The notes: generated by a model from the letters alone, not told the origin. Positions 10,680 to 22,786 are shown, numbered from the stretch's first letter. The stretch is 64,000 nucleotides of DNA from Lingula anatina (GCF_001039355.2 NW_019775677.1:159618-223617), one strand, 5' to 3'. Made by a program: numbers and translations.

Positions 10680-12731
10680 ATGACCAAGCGTGCCATTGTG
10701 TTAGTTGTGCTCTTGTTGTGCCAAGCGCGCAATGGCGGTGCACAGGACCCGTGCCCTGCGGTATGCAGTTGCAGTCTGGTGACACTTGACGAGGAACAGG
10801 GGTGGTCGGCTGACTGTAGGTTCAGGAACATAATAACAATACCAGCTTTCAGAGACAGTGCCAGACCTCTGTATGTGCTTAATTTAATAGGAAATAAGAT
10901 ACAAAACCTATCTCTCATTAACACTCCATACTTGAAGGAATTATACTTAGCTGAAAATGCAATTGCTGATTTAGGAGCATCTTCACTGGATGGAATGTCA
11001 GATTCCTTAAAAATCTTGAATCTCGGTTCAAATCCATTGAACACCTACCCCACAGCCCTTCACAATTTAAAAGTTCTTGAGAGGCTGGACCTTTACAACG
11101 TAGGACTCACGGGTCTAGACGTAAATTTTTCTAAGGAACAGTTTAAATCTTTGCGGATTCTTAATCTTGGAGACAATAAACTTACAAATATTCCACCAGC
11201 TGTCATGAATTTAACCAGCCTGGAGCAGCTTTTATTATATGGAAACCAGATACACGCCGTTGACGGTAGCGTGTTCCAGAATCTTAATTCATTGAACATT
11301 TTGAACATTGGAAACAACAGACTGACGACAGCGCCATCTAGATTACACATGCTACCCAAACTCCGAGAGCTGTTACTGTATGGTAATAGCATCGCTAATG
11401 TAAGCGATATGGCGCTACGGGATCTCCCTCTATTGACTAGGTTAAACCTGGGCACCAATGTGCTGACAGAAGTCCCAAAAGCTATTCAATTACTGCCTAG
11501 TTTGGAAAAATTGGAACTGTACGAAAACCGAATAAGCGCCATAGAACCGAACTTGTTTGAAAATCAAAGCAGAACTCTAAGGGTAATAAACCTTGGTGGC
11601 AATAGACTTCTAAAAATCCCTGATGCAATACGAGACCTTCCCAATTTGGTGGAGCTTGATCTGTACAAAAATAACATTTTTGATTTCGACACAGATATCT
11701 TTACGAACCATCAAGAATCCCTTAGAATCATTGACCTGGGCTCAAACAGCCTCACGTCTATCCCTGAAAGCATCCGGAAATTGCGCTCTTTAGAAAAACT
11801 CGTTTTGTCCAATAATAAGTTCCAAACTCTTGAAGAGCGCAATTTTGATGATTTGCGTAATTTGAAAACTTTGCTACTGGGTCCAGGTAACAACTGGCAT
11901 TGCAACTGTACATTGGATTTTTTGCGAAATTTAAAAGTGTTGGCTCCTGATCCAAAATATTTAGCGATTTGTGCCACTCCACCTCTTCACGAGGGGAAGA
12001 GCGTTCTTAATTTTTCAACCCAATCATGCGCCAAAAGAGGCCCGTCTTTTGAAGGAAGTGAATCCATGCTTCCGGTATGGGGATGGGCCGTAATTGCATG
12101 TGTTTGTGCGGTCCTAATTTTGATCACGTCTGTATTGCTGATCAAGTGGATCAAGAAGCGTAGAAAAAAGGAGTATTCCAATGATTCTGAAACCTCCCGC
12201 AAGATGAAAGGAGAAAACTCGTGGAAGAATGAGATAGGGTACGAACCGAAACAGGTAACGCAACAGGTCTTCACTTCTCCAGACCTCCATAAGTCTCCAA
12301 CTTCACAGATATCTATCCGATCACGTCCGCCATTGCCTCTTCCTGAAATCCCAGAGTACCTTGAAATTTTACCCAGTGTATCACCAGGCTCGGAAAAAGT
12401 GACAAATAATTCATGTCCTGATTACAACTATGTTCCAAATTCTACCCTTATCAATTTCAAATCTGAAACGCCGCATGGGGGCCAATTGGAGAAGGCAGAC
12501 GAACACGTTGACCCTCAGGGCTACCTTAAGATGTCTGCCTGCTCGAGTTGGAGGGACAACACGTACGAAGAATTGCCAGAAGACGGCGATAGTCTGGATC
12601 CTGACGCTTCAGCCTTCACAACCTATTCGCACCTGGTGCCAGAGAAAGAATACCAAAATGTGCCCGATATAGAAAATAGGGAATCCCAAAAGTACACAGA
12701 TTTATTACCAACGTATCAAAACTCATTTTAG
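10680..12731 (+). CDS. LRR transmembrane receptor with phosphotyrosine-motif tail, intronless
   Basis: A 683-aa type I membrane protein on one exon. Residues 1-22 are a signal peptide (MTKRAIVLVVLLLCQARNGG). A Cys-rich LRRNT cap follows (CPAVCSC), then about 14 leucine-rich repeats (about 60-400), an LRRCT cap (NNWHCNCTLDFL…CATPP), a membrane helix at about 466-490 flanked by KWIKKRRKK, and a ~190-residue cytoplasmic tail. The repeats alternate between an NLGxNxLTxIP class and an LYxNxI class, giving a ~48-residue double unit. The tail contains an SH3 ligand of the RxxPxxP type (RSRPPLP) and many tyrosine motifs: YLKM (PI3K p85 type), YQNV and YQNS (Grb2 YxN type), YEEL, YSHL, YTDL and YLEI. 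This suggests a cell-surface recognition or adhesion receptor signalling through SH2/SH3 adaptors; the ligand is unknown. The ATG lies 20 nt after a splice acceptor (actttccag). Confidence 0.93.
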   Translation: MTKRAIVLVVLLLCQARNGGAQDPCPAVCSCSLVTLDEEQGWSADCRFRNIITIPAFRDSARPLYVLNLIGNKIQNLSLINTPYLKELYLAENAIADLGASSLDGMSDSLKILNLGSNPLNTYPTALHNLKVLERLDLYNVGLTGLDVNFSKEQFKSLRILNLGDNKLTNIPPAVMNLTSLEQLLLYGNQIHAVDGSVFQNLNSLNILNIGNNRLTTAPSRLHMLPKLRELLLYGNSIANVSDMALRDLPLLTRLNLGTNVLTEVPKAIQLLPSLEKLELYENRISAIEPNLFENQSRTLRVINLGGNRLLKIPDAIRDLPNLVELDLYKNNIFDFDTDIFTNHQESLRIIDLGSNSLTSIPESIRKLRSLEKLVLSNNKFQTLEERNFDDLRNLKTLLLGPGNNWHCNCTLDFLRNLKVLAPDPKYLAICATPPLHEGKSVLNFSTQSCAKRGPSFEGSESMLPVWGWAVIACVCAVLILITSVLLIKWIKKRRKKEYSNDSETSRKMKGENSWKNEIGYEPKQVTQQVFTSPDLHKSPTSQISIRSRPPLPLPEIPEYLEILPSVSPGSEKVTNNSCPDYNYVPNSTLINFKSETPHGGQLEKADEHVDPQGYLKMSACSSWRDNTYEELPEDGDSLDPDASAFTTYSHLVPEKEYQNVPDIENRESQKYTDLLPTYQNSF

Positions 12732-13424
12732 ACAAAATCAAGGGGCAGAGAACTCCCTTTTCTAAAACAAAACGGCAGACTCAGTCCTGTCTGTCTCGTT
12801 ATTTGGAAAGGGAAATTGGCTCACGCAGAGATCTGCTTTACATAATTGTGGGAAAATGCCGCGAGCTGATCTGTCTTTGCACTGCAGAGAGTGTGGTGGC
12901 GTGTACGCTATGTCATAGCCTAAGTCGGACATTTTTGTTATCAGACATGCCAGAGTGTTAAATTTTAGGGCTTAGAGAATTTGATACAAAATTGCTGAGA
13001 TACATTTGTTTGCTTCGAAAGATGTCATAGTTTCACTTTGATCATTTGCCACGTTTTGTCCCACGTATTTAAGTGTGTTGAACAGTGTATTCAATTTATA
13101 TAAAACAACTCACACTGGAATCGGCTGACATGCTACAGATGTTCCGAAAAGAACGGTGCAAACGCACCACTGAGGCACAGGTTTTTTCCACGAATGACAA
13201 AACAAGCACAAGTCCTTTGTCTAATAAGCTTTAGTAAAGTTATAAATATTACTGTGGATTTTATTCACAATAGACAATAATAGCAGAAACACATTTTCAG
13301 GATTCGCTTAGTTAAATTAGCTGTTGAACTTTAAACTTTTTAAATTTCTTGAATTACTATATAATGTGTTCATGTACACGTCTAAAGTATATTCAGATTA
13401 ATTTTGCTTGTAACCTGAAATAAA
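12732..13424 (+). other. 3'UTR of LRR receptor with polyadenylation signal
   Basis: AATAAA at 13419-13424 follows AT-rich noncoding DNA about 690 nt after the stop codon and is the likely polyadenylation signal. From 13425 to 14103 no gene is seen; this is probably the convergent 3' flank shared with the minus-strand gene. Confidence 0.6.
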
Positions 13425-14103
13425 CGTAAATTGCAGAGATAAGCACATTATTGGAATGTCCAGGCAAACATGCAATTTCAGTGAATAATTCCTCAGACAT
13501 TTTAAAAGGATTTACAATTAAACTACTGATTTTTCATACAACGGATATGTCTCACAAACTATTGTAAACAAACAAAATAGGTATTTTGTCAACTGTCCAA
13601 ATTTATAACGGTAAATATATATTTTGGTACAAGACTTGACAGAGAATTGAGACTACGCTGAGGCAGAGCGACTCTCTCGCTATTACTAGATAATGAATCA
13701 AATGATGACAGTCTTCAGAGTGATATATCATCATTTGATTCCAACTATATAATTATGCTTACTCAAAAAATGTTATTTTTAAATGTACTAGACTGAGCTA
13801 AATGACAACATTTTATCAAAGGCATGATGCCCAGTGCTTTATGGGAACAAATTTTCTTGATTTTCCCTGATTTGAGGAACTTTTCTCAAATTCCTTGACT
13901 GTAAAAAGGGTTAGTCACTTTCCGGTTTTCACATAATTCCAAGAGTGCCGAAAACCTTAGTTTGTGTCGAATTTGGGTTCACCTTAATGCTTTTCCCTTC
14001 AATATTTGGCACCAGATGGCGCTGTTAGCAAAGGATTCAACATCCAAGACAAACCTTTACTCAACTACCGTAATTTCAAAGCTAATGTAATTTTTTTCCG
14101 TAT

Positions 14104-17100
14104 TCATAAATCAAACGCTATAGCTACCATCACCATAGAAATCACAAGTTCGTTGGTAACAAAACGAATGTGTCCCTGATTTTTGGTCGTAGAAGTTTCA
14201 GTAGTGGACGAAAAACTCAATGGATACACTGTGCTGGCGCTAGTAGTGCTTGGCTCGCAGGAAGGGTAATTTTCCGGCCGTATACGAATCGGTCTTCCGT
14301 ACAAATGCAGCTGCTTGTTTTTTAGAACTCTTTCTATCCAAGCCTGCGTACAAGTTGCAAACTGCCGACCTTGTTCGTAGCCTGCCTGTGTCACGTGGAG
14401 CGTAGCCAAGACTTTGAAGACGACGGTTCTGTTGGCTGCAAGCTCATCGTATTGCGGGCCGCAGCTTCGATAAACTGCATTTGCTGCATTTAATACATCT
14501 TTTAATTGTTTCTCTCTAGATATCAATGCGTTGCAACCATCTCCCAGTGATGATAGCCAGCCAAGGGGCACAAAATGCAGTTGAATCAAGTGCCTTACTA
14601 TTGTGAAATTAAGGAGGGGTCGGCAGTTCTGTCCCTCAGGAACAAACAGAGGAGGGCAAGTCGACTGCTGTGCTTGAGGCTGAAAATGTGACATCGTATA
14701 AACTATACGTAGTAGAAAGAAATATTTTAAGTTCTTAGTCTCTAGCCATTTCAACTTTAGTAAAATACTTTTATATCGCTTGAATGAACACAAGTCGTCC
14801 AAATTGCGACTTGTTGTTTTGAAAAGGTTTATTTTAATTCCACGGATTTAGGTTTGGTATTAAAGACTATACTTTACACGCTAGCAATGTCCTCAGTCCG
14901 TTAGAGTTTTAACTCAATTACTTTTACAGTAAATAACCTCACAGCCTACACGAAGGAACCATTCCCAGACCCTATCGTTCTAACTGTGGATCGATCCATC
15001 TCCAGGGCAATACTCGCTAAATTGCAAACAACTAAAGCTGCTTAGATGTCTGTCACGCCAAGCTGCTAGGGGGTAATTAATTATCGTTTAGCAGCTTTAG
15101 TATGCGTGCCAAACATCTAAGCCGCTGAAGCTGAAAGCAATCTAGCGAGAAACCCCTTGGAGATGGGTCGAACCGATCGATCTAGGTATTGGAACCCAGT
15201 CAAACATTAAATTCCGAACTTCTTAACTGTTCCTTCCATGTGTTCTTACGTACCATGGTCATGACGTCATCATCCTGGTTCCGGTTCAGATCTCCAACGT
15301 ACAGTAGGGCGCGGAAAGACAGATCTTCTATCGCTCGGAAATCGTCTGGTGGTTTATATATATCTGGATATTATTAAAAAAAAACATTATGTAAGCGCTG
15401 CGATGTTATTTGTTTTTCGTGTAAGAATTGTTAAATGCCAAGATGCTACACTACAATATTCGATAGTTTAGTCAGTAGGCCATAAGGTCTGTCCGGAAAA
15501 TACGAGAAGAAATGGTTAAGACAAATGACAAAGCTTACTAATTATTTTCAAAGTGTTTTAAAATAAAGGTAAGTACAATACTTAAAACTGATGGGAAATG
15601 ACCTTTAAATATCTTAGCGATGATGAAATGTGGGAGGGAATTTCAGGGAACCATTCAAACAAACTAAAATACGCGATTCTCTATTATTTGATTTTACACA
15701 AATTATTCAACATTAACATTATTTTTCTGAGAACACTAATTATGGTAGGAAAACTGCACATATTCAGAACATTTAGTATACAAAGAAAAATACCCTTCCT
15801 TTGCAATAAACAGGAAAATTCGGTATTTCTGATCTACGTGCGCGCAAGGTGCAGAACCTCCATTTTATATCTTTATGTTGCATGTATATTTCTTAATATT
15901 CATAACGCCACTTACCGTCACAAAATTGTACCCCGTAGTAACAGACCATGCAGTGGTAGTTCTTCTCAATCCCTTCTGAACCGTCTACGATAACAGGGTT
16001 GTTGTACGCCAAGCAAGCATCTCGTAAAGCGGAGTGGAGCGGTAATGGTAATGGTAAACGATACACGCTACCATTTATAAGTCTGAACTTACAAGGACCA
16101 AAGGCATCGTTCTCAATTTCTCGGAAGCACATCCTCAAATTCCATTCCAGGTTGGCTTCAAAAATACCATTACACTTTTCTTTTTCCAGTTTTCTTAACA
16201 CACAAGCCGAGGAGCTACAATTTACAAAATCGTGAATTAGTGTTCTTCTGCAAGAGACGACCAGTCCCCACGGTTCCAAGCCGTTCTCGATACCATTACA
16301 AGCTGCACAGTACTTGTTTCTGAAGGTGATCATTGAATCTGGGTCGGTGACTGGCTGTTGCAGGAGCACATCTTCTGAGAGGCTAGCATTTGGTGTATCT
16401 GTGCACTTAAGACGGGTTTTTTCGTCCAACCACGACGATGGACATTGATCCACCATCAAAAATCGTGGTCCATTACGGTCGACATGCGGCAGTTGTTTTT
16501 TTGGCAGTTGTTTTTGTAATTGTGGACGATTTCTGCAGGAGCTTTTAAGTGCCAGTGAAATCGCCACAGGATCGCCTGGTTTTTCATGCCATTCCCAAGA
16601 GGAAGTTTTGTTATGGGACAGGATAGTGCTGTTAATTTCAGCTACTGTTAAGTTGGATGCAAGGATTGTTTTAGAATGTGAGGAACTTTTCTGCTTTTTT
16701 ATTTTGGTGGAGGCGGCGCACACCTTGGTGTTTTCTGGCATACCGTAACAGCAGTCACCGTACAAGACGCACAGAGAGTCACAGCTGCAGTAGATCTTAA
16801 TGCTGAACGAACGATACGTTTTCTTTAAACAGAGCCATCGATGTGGTTCAACTGTTTGCTCAATCTCATTTGGAAAGGATTCTTCCTCGTCCAAGGCACC
16901 CTCTTGGTTCTGCGGCTTCTGCATGGTACCCTTTTCTTTTGCACTCTCAGCATTGGGCGATTCTTGTGTGGTTTCTACGTGCATTCCACTCTGTGGATTC
17001 GGGGCATTTGTCGTGTTTTTCCCCGTCATTCCCTCTTCAAGATAAACAGATTCTGTCGTGATTCCCTCAGGAGTTACGTTCACTACATCGGGTGCCTTTT

Positions 17101-17209
17101 GGGTGAATTTCTGAGCGTGGCCCTTCTTTTGGGAATGAAACAGCATAACGGCTGTCAACAGCACGCATAAAGCAAGGTATACATTCATCCTAGTATTAAA
17201 TATGAACAC
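14104..17209 (-). CDS. Secreted/anchored somatomedin-B-like ectodomain protein, three exons
   Basis: Exons on the minus strand: 17188-15916 (donor ACG|GTAAGT, phase 1), 15363-15254 (acceptor aatatccag, donor ATG|GTACGT) and 14679-14104 (acceptor cacattttcag, stop TGA). Joined in phase they encode about 652 aa. The preferred start at 17188 opens a signal peptide (MNVYLALCVLLTAVMLF); an in-frame ATG at 17209 is the alternative. A somatomedin-B-like Cys knot lies at about 114-150 (YCSCDSLCVLYGDCC). A Cys segment NKYCAACNG at about 290 is typical of adhesion/methuselah-type receptor ectodomains in lophotrochozoans. Exons 2 and 3 read through FRALLYVGDLNRNQ and CPPLFVPEGQNCRPL, like the stalk before a 7TM unit. 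The protein then ends in a Ser/Thr-rich stretch and a short hydrophobic tail (VISMVMVAIAFDL). No 7TM exon is seen downstream. It may be a GPI-anchored or shed receptor-like protein. Confidence 0.8.
14988..15183. repeat. Imperfect palindromic repeat family, copy A
   Basis: Arms of about 90 bp are imperfect reverse complements around a gggggtaattaat centre (ggatcgatccatctccag … ggagatgggtcgaaccgatcg). It lies in the intron between exons 2 and 3 of the SMB-domain gene. Related copies are at 47478-47690 and 47836-47915. Confidence 0.75.
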
Positions 17210-20200
17210 TTCAGCAATAGCATAGTGAAGTTGCTTACACCAAAGTTCGACGATCTTTTATAACGCTCATGCCCTTATTGATATAAATTATTCGACTTGT
17301 AAATAACCGTTTGTGTGCGATCGCGTGCATCGCACGCTTGGAGAAAGGTGAAGTGTCATCGTGCGGTTTGTCATTTATGTAAGGGGCACTCTAATTGGAT
17401 AAATTAGCTTGAACGCACCTGTCATCCAAGTCAACAAGACTAAAAAAAATATCTCGAAAATTGGATGTCCTTTTGCGGACTGACCCTACGTCACCGCAAT
17501 GCATGTCACCATGACGTTTGAGAAAGAGAAATAGTATAAGTTCAAACAGGGTTATAGGAATGAGCCGGAAACGAGTTAATTAGGAGCCAGGTGGCGTGAT
17601 GCGCACGGAGCACGTAAAGCCATGGTCACGCGAAGAAGCTACAAACGGGTTGTCCTTACAAGGCCAGATATGAAAGTTATTTTGTTTCTAACTAAGCTGA
17701 CAATTACCATGAGATACCATGTACAAATAGATCTTATACTTGGGCTGTGTTCATTTAATCGCTTACAACCGTATCACGTGCCTGCGCCGCTGTGTCCAAT
17801 ATGCCTGGGTTTTGACCGTCTCGAGCCTCTCGACCCTAAATTCATCATCCCAACAGTGGCTGAGAGAACTTTAGTCCATGGATTGAGATTAGAGTTGCAA
17901 ATAACCTAAAACATGTCGCCCAGCGGTTTGCCATTCTTAATGTAATCACTTTTTAAACTGTCGCTGAAAGAGGACTATAACCACCATTGTAACAAACCTT
18001 GAGAGACAGATTTACCCAGTTACATGTAAATCAGAGGTTCGTTTCAGACAGGTTCGGAGTAGAAACAGCTCGGTTTGAAAATGCAATTAAAAGAAAATGT
18101 TATACGCGCTCTTCGTCTCTTGTCATACAGTTGGTTGTCAATCTAAATTACCTTGTGTGTAAATGGCGTGGTTGGAACATTACAATTTTAACCCCGCCCA
18201 CTAGAATAACGCTCCCTATGAAATCTTAATAACTATTCTTTACCTGAAAATTTCCTTAACAATGATCTAGGGTGATCATAAATTCTATTGGCTATTCGTC
18301 TCTTGCCCTAGGGATTTTCGTAAGGGACAATAAGACGCGCTTGACTTTACTTTAAGGTTCGTGCGGGCAGACAACTCAAATAGCAACTGTCAATATATAA
18401 ATATAAATACGTATAAATTATTATTTATTTTAACAGGTACATGCATGTATGTTTCATATACCCTGAAGTTTGCTATGTTAATGTCATTGCACAATACTTG
18501 GTGCACGTACTCCGTAAATAGATAATATTTAATAAAGGTTTCAAGTGAACAATTAATTGTGCTTAGCTGGACCCTTTTCGATAACAAAATTCTGGGGAAA
18601 TCTTTAACAATGCAACCGACGCCATAATTACAGGTGGTAGCCTATTGAATGCATCATCGCTATTTATAGATACTGTTGTGATAGGGTCAATGTTATTGAT
18701 GAAGGTGTAAACAGAGAACGGCCAGCTCTGTAAAAACCGTGTGTAAGGTATGTATTGTTTGTATTTCACCGACGTTGACGCTGGGAGGGGAGAATTAATA
18801 TACTGATGTTAACCTAATATGTAAATCTATAGATCTATATTTCTTATTTACATTGAAGCTGTACACGAAGCTTTAAAAAAATGTGAGCATTAGTACGCAA
18901 ATCATCAATTCCAAGTAGGTCAAGTCCAGGGCGTCAACAAAAATTGAGAAAAACAATATTGTAATTTGTAAAGTATGTAGGAAATTATGTAGAGCTTGAA
19001 GGAAATTAGCTTTAAAGCATATACTTATAGTGACAAACTGATATCGGGGAAATACCCGCAGTCGTAAAATTTTCACTTTCGTTTTAAGCTGTGGCAGACA
19101 TTTTGGCCTCATTCTATTCAAGCACGCTCTCTCTCGAATATTATTATTATTACTACGCAGCAGTTACGTTCAATCTAAAGATTTTCTTACTCTCAACAAT
19201 TTCAATTTTAACCTCGGGCGTTTCCATGCCAACGCATCTGACACTCATATCAAGGCGGAAATGAAAGCTTAGGGCCTAAGCTACATGTATCAGAAAAATG
19301 AAGGTCAATGAAAGTCCAAAAAGGAGGGGAGGGGGGTACTAAGTACTGAGGCCCGTAGACGAGACCCTTATATATACCGTATATACAGTAGTTTGGGACT
19401 ATTTTGTGGCTCACACGGGTTTAAATGTTGACTTTTAGATTACATGTATCTATCAATAGTGTCGAGGTTAAATGTAATCTCCCTGTTACAATTACTGCGG
19501 TAAACCGTATGTTAAAATCACGGTGCAGATTAAGCAGATGCGCAGGATAGGCAAAACGCCTCTCGTCTCACAATGATCAGAATGGCGCCACTGCGTGAGA
19601 GTATTTTGACACACAATACCCTTATAAAATAATGGGGCACGTGAATGTTGTATTTAGCTTTCAATTTATATCATTATAAATCTTAAGTCAGTCCTTCTTT
19701 ATTTTATTTATAAACGAGTATTTATTACATCTAGTAAGTAAGTAAGTACCTCGGACCTAACAAAAGAACTGCAGGAAAATATGACATGGTCACGTGGAAA
19801 GGTGAAAGAAATACTTTTAGAGAACAGTTAAAGAACCGTGAGGTTAAAAAAGAAAAAAGTCACTTTCAGAAAGAATCGGGAACCGACTGACATCATGTAG
19901 CACTTATTCTAACCTGCAAGTCTGTCATCAATTCAAGAAAAATATTAGGGGAGATATTGTTTGCATACGATCAAATACAGAAATATATGCTTCACCCTTA
20001 CTAAATCCAGCATAAGAGCTCGGCTTTTGAAAGGAACGAAAAAAGGGAAGAAATAGACGAAAGTGGTAAAAACTGTACCACCGGGGAAATAGAGGAATGA
20101 ATAATAATAATAAGTTTCTTATTTGGCGCCTTACAATGGATAATGTAACTAAAATCATTAAAATTGCTACAATATTTAAATCTAAAACACTCCTCAGAAC

Positions 20201-20633
20201 CATTTAAAATTAACACTACTAAGAACTGAGTCTTATTAAAAATTTAAGAGCAACAGACAGATGTCCTTGTACAAGTAGCATGCGGTGTTATCTCTACTCG
20301 GTGTACAAAATAACTTACTTGAACTTTAGCATCAAAGATAAATATATCACACTGATAAACAGAAAAAAGATGATCATATGATAGTACTTGCCAAGTAATT
20401 ATGAGTAACCTTTCATAAAGAGGAACTGAATGAATTAATTTCATCCGTCTACCCAAGTGCCTGATCTTTTTTTCCTTTTTTTTTTTGCACAGCATTATGC
20501 TAAATACATTTTAATCAGTTTCTTAGTATGTACGTATTGCGCATTATCTTTGGCATACATTCATCCCATTGCATAGGCTTATGTTACAGAAATAAATCCA
20601 CTTCATTTAAAATCCATAAAACTTTTATTTCAG
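17210..20633. other. Intergenic region, no supported gene
   Basis: AT-rich DNA between the divergently oriented SMB-domain gene and the CaaX gene, holding the promoter of the former. An open frame at 17622-17909 lacks motifs, splice context and coding character. An acceptor (acttttatttcag) ends at 20633. Confidence 0.45.
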
Positions 20634-20659
20634 CAAACGTTTACTACCAAGAACACAAA

Positions 20660-21232
20660 ATGTCTACGGCCGTCTTGGGAAAAACTGAAGTTGGTGTGCG
20701 AAGAACTACCACTGACATCAAAGTGGATGAAACCCCGAAGTCCAAACTGATGTATTATTTCAACTGCATCTGCACGGTGCTGCAGATGGAAAACACCCCT
20801 CGGATAAGTCGTCTGCGGAATTACCGTAAACATCGCGTATTAAGCGAAGAAGACACCGATCACCTATTGCTGTTGTGTTTTTTCATGAGCCCAGACGAGC
20901 TGGTGAACAAGTGCATCTTCATGGACGAGTCCATGTGCCACGAATACTTGAACGAGTTCTACGAAATCAGCGCCGTCAGCAGGGCATTCGTGGTGTCCCC
21001 GGAAGTCTTGGTTGGCGGAGAGAGGAAACAAGTGCGCAAGATTATGTGTTTCACTCAGTCGTGGCTGAAGGACAACTACATTGATCCCATGAAAACGTAC
21101 GAGGAACGCCTTCGTAGAATCACCTCTGAGTTGCGGTCTGCCGCGTCGAGAGGCACTTCTGCTTCACCGAGAAGACGACCTCAACCTTCGGCGCCACCTT
21201 CCTCGCAAGATTCGTCCTGCGTGATCTTGTAA
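20660..21232 (+). CDS. Unrecognised intronless protein with C-terminal CaaX prenylation box
   Basis: 190 aa from ATG at 20660, which is 26 nt after a splice acceptor. The frame is open further upstream to 20528, but that part lies across the acceptor and is AT-rich, so I exclude it. The protein ends in SSCVIL: Cys-aliphatic-aliphatic-Leu, the pattern favoured by geranylgeranyltransferase I. It is preceded by a basic, Pro/Ser-rich segment (SASPRRRPQPSAPPSS) that would serve as a second membrane signal. The body is predicted helical (SEEDTDHLLLLCFFMSPDEL; KQVRKIMCFTQSWLKDNY). There is no GTP-binding P-loop, so it is not a small GTPase. Function unknown; attachment to the inner face of the plasma membrane or to endomembranes is inferred from the tail only. 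Confidence 0.8.
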   Translation: MSTAVLGKTEVGVRRTTTDIKVDETPKSKLMYYFNCICTVLQMENTPRISRLRNYRKHRVLSEEDTDHLLLLCFFMSPDELVNKCIFMDESMCHEYLNEFYEISAVSRAFVVSPEVLVGGERKQVRKIMCFTQSWLKDNYIDPMKTYEERLRRITSELRSAASRGTSASPRRRPQPSAPPSSQDSSCVIL

Positions 21233-21598
21233 CTGAATGTAGAACAAGGACATTTGAGAGAAAATATCTACTGCAGGTATTCTTCTACTTTGCAAAATTC
21301 TCCTTTTTGAGGCAGATGTGCGTTTTATGGAAACTATGTCACGCGCAATACCACACAACAATAATACAGGAGAAATGTGACAGAGAGCCCCCCCCCCCAT
21401 TAAGAGTCAGTTTCTCATTCATTTGTACAGGTAATTAAGCCTCGCCCTGGATTTTGACTTGGTCAGGCTAACCCTAACCATTATAACTTAATGGAGGGCG
21501 GACTTTCTGTTACACGGACCCTCAGTTTCGTTACACCGGCACACGCTTTGGATATCTTTTTAAATCGGACATGTTGATGAAAGTGTGATCGCAATCTC

Positions 21599-21604
21599 AA
21601 TAAA
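21599..21604 (+). other. Polyadenylation signal of CaaX gene
   Basis: AATAAA about 370 nt after the stop codon. The 21233-21598 stretch reads as 3'UTR and includes an 11-base C run near 21388. From 21605 to 22341 nothing is recognised. Confidence 0.6.
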
Positions 21605-22341
21605 ACTTATCCGTGAAAACTTTCCATTAGCCTTAAACGCACTTTTCTTTTTTGTGTCAAATCCAAGGACATTTGAGTGAAAGATGAACCCCTCCTCCAG
21701 GGATAATACTCAACTCCTCTCCTCCGTTCGATTCTGAAAAGACGTTTAACACAAAGACTGGAGATGGAACTGGCATTAGCTGACAAAACATTCCATATAA
21801 AGTAGAATTAATCTTTTGTTTTATTAATACTTACGCATAATATGCATAATATGCTATCAGATTTTTATTTTTAATAATTGGAGGATAAAAGCGTTTTTTT
21901 TTTCATCCAAGATGCCATAATTGCCGCAAGGAGTTATTAAGTTATGAAGATCACTTTTAATTACTTGCCCCCTCTACACTGCATACAGAAAGAAACTCTT
22001 TCAAGTAGTGAAGGGCGGAACAACAACGTCAAATTCTCCTCCATAACAAACGAGACAGTGATATTATCTTGGGTCAATCATATCGTTCTCGCTTTTGAGA
22101 AAAAACTTTGCTGTTTCTTACACTTACCAGTGTCTATATTGTTTATAATTATAAATAATAACTCTAAGTATTAAGGTCCAGAAAACTAGAAAAGAAAATT
22201 GTATAATGTGCACTAGTAGATATATGTATTGAATGTTTAGAATGTAAATTGTATTTATTTATTTATTTCTGTACACTTTCACCAGCTCAGTCTAATGTAA
22301 AATGCACGTATGAATAAAGAGCTGTAATTAACACAGAAAGG

Positions 22342-22347
22342 TTTATT
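22342..22347 (-). other. Candidate polyadenylation signal of GST gene (minus strand)
   Basis: TTTATT on the plus strand reads AATAAA on the minus strand, about 440 nt beyond the GST stop codon. Other A-rich options lie nearby. Confidence 0.45.
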
Positions 22348-22786
22348 TCAATTATTGCTGAGGTGCGGATGGTGTGTTCAGGTATGCTTTCATAGCTCCG
22401 TTCGATGTCATTAATCGAACCCATGCTGTCTGAAAATGTGGCTTGAACTGTTAGAAAGACACGTAAATAGTTCAGAAGTGATATTAAGGCAAATTTCCAA
22501 AATATTTTATTTAGCACTGACTTCCATCACCTATCGGAATCTGAAATGTACTACAACATGTATGGCATGACCCGTCAACCTCGATTAGTCCATCATACGT
22601 AGCGATGAGGACAGATCGGGGCAAGCTTGTTTGTTTTCAGACACCCATCTTGTACTTGTTTATCACGACAATAAATGGCATTTTAAATTTGAAGCAGCTA
22701 GCTTGTCCACAGCGCTTCTGACACCCCAACTGCGATTCAAATCCAAGCTTACATCCATGATTTCCTTTTTTTATTCGGACCGCATT

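Noticed and set aside
11093-11977. Long minus-strand frames opposite the LRR gene
   Set aside because: Antisense shadows of the regular LRR codon pattern; no motifs.
17622-17909. 95-codon plus-strand open frame
   Set aside because: No signal, domain, splice context or coding-like codon use; likely chance.
20528-20659. N-terminal extension of the CaaX protein
   Set aside because: Crosses a splice acceptor at 20633 and is AT-rich; the downstream ATG at 20660 fits better.
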